Below are positions 13,636-13,662 of a DNA stretch of 13,662 nucleotides, one piece after another; the first letter of the stretch is position 1; the number at the start of each line of letters is the position of its first letter. A program made the translations under genes and the position numbers. The notes beneath the pieces were generated by a model, which was given only the letters and a program-made list of their open reading frames with translations, did not search any database and was not told the origin of the DNA. The stretch comes from CAZTTG01 sp964615935 (GTDB lineage: Bacteria; Planctomycetota; UBA1135; GCA-002686595), in contig CAZTTG010000127.1 in the NCBI GenBank assembly GCA_964615935.1, forward strand, positions 1 through 13,662, given 5' to 3'.

Positions 13636-13662
13636 GTGGGCAGGAGAGGCCCTACCCACGTT
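13636..13662 (+). terminator. Possible terminator cut by the window edge
   Basis: The arms GTGGG/CCCAC (13636-13640 and 13655-13659) continue inward, after a C:A mismatch, as AGG/CCT (13642-13644 and 13651-13653) on a six-base loop. The window ends two T after the stem, so a T-run cannot be confirmed. It lies just past the SGNH gene's stop. Confidence 0.35.

Noticed and set aside
1..13662. CRISPR array, tRNA, rRNA, toxin-antitoxin, phage or defence genes
   Set aside because: No regularly spaced repeats, cloverleaf sequence or matching protein motifs were found on either strand.

Overview
The window is very GC-rich DNA from a free-living bacterium. Its exported proteins include a 14-copy FG-GAP/VCBS protein, a PPC-domain lipoprotein, a DUF3352-like protein, and a Cys-rich protein whose FYG..PF..G.LCV...WLRDP...V.LTF pattern I associate with planctomycete exported proteins. 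Together they point to a high-GC planctomycete-like lineage. This is inferred from gene content; there is no rRNA or marker gene to prove it, and Myxococcota remain possible. Ten protein genes are supported. There is no tRNA, rRNA, CRISPR array, transposase or phage gene.

Layout. Positions 1-218 hold no gene but contain four back-to-back perfect hairpins, then a promoter-like box. Forward genes follow: a membrane-anchored alpha/beta hydrolase (219-1046), a 6-pyruvoyl-tetrahydropterin-synthase/QueD-fold protein without the catalytic Cys (1130-1624), a sulfatase-fold lipoprotein lacking nucleophile and metal ligands (1674-2954), and a 100-residue two-helix membrane protein (3026-3328). Converging on these is a reverse-strand PPC-domain lipoprotein (3370-4071). 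A 373-base divergent intergenic region (4072-4444) full of hairpins and repeats separates it from miaB (4445-5881). A Cys-rich secreted protein (6076-6903) follows and ends against a strong hairpin. On the reverse strand an FG-GAP protein (8805-11150) and a DUF3352-like secreted protein (7007-8761) form a probable two-gene operon. Divergent from it are a secreted trypsin-type protease with a small beta-rich N-terminal domain (11371-12360) and a membrane-anchored SGNH hydrolase (12389-13615).

How the genes work together. Apart from MiaB (tRNA modification) and the pterin-synthase-like protein, nearly every product carries a signal peptide, lipobox or membrane anchor, so this is mainly a cell-envelope/secretome region. 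Nothing shows a dedicated defence system or biosynthetic cluster. The observations most worth following are (i) the 4072-4444 intergenic region, which has a textbook sigma-54 -24/-12 promoter facing the PPC lipoprotein, an 11-base inverted copy of its upstream half facing miaB, nested palindromes and a split direct repeat; (ii) the pseudo-sulfatase; (iii) the Cys-less pterin-synthase homologue; and (iv) the tandem hairpin cluster at the left end.
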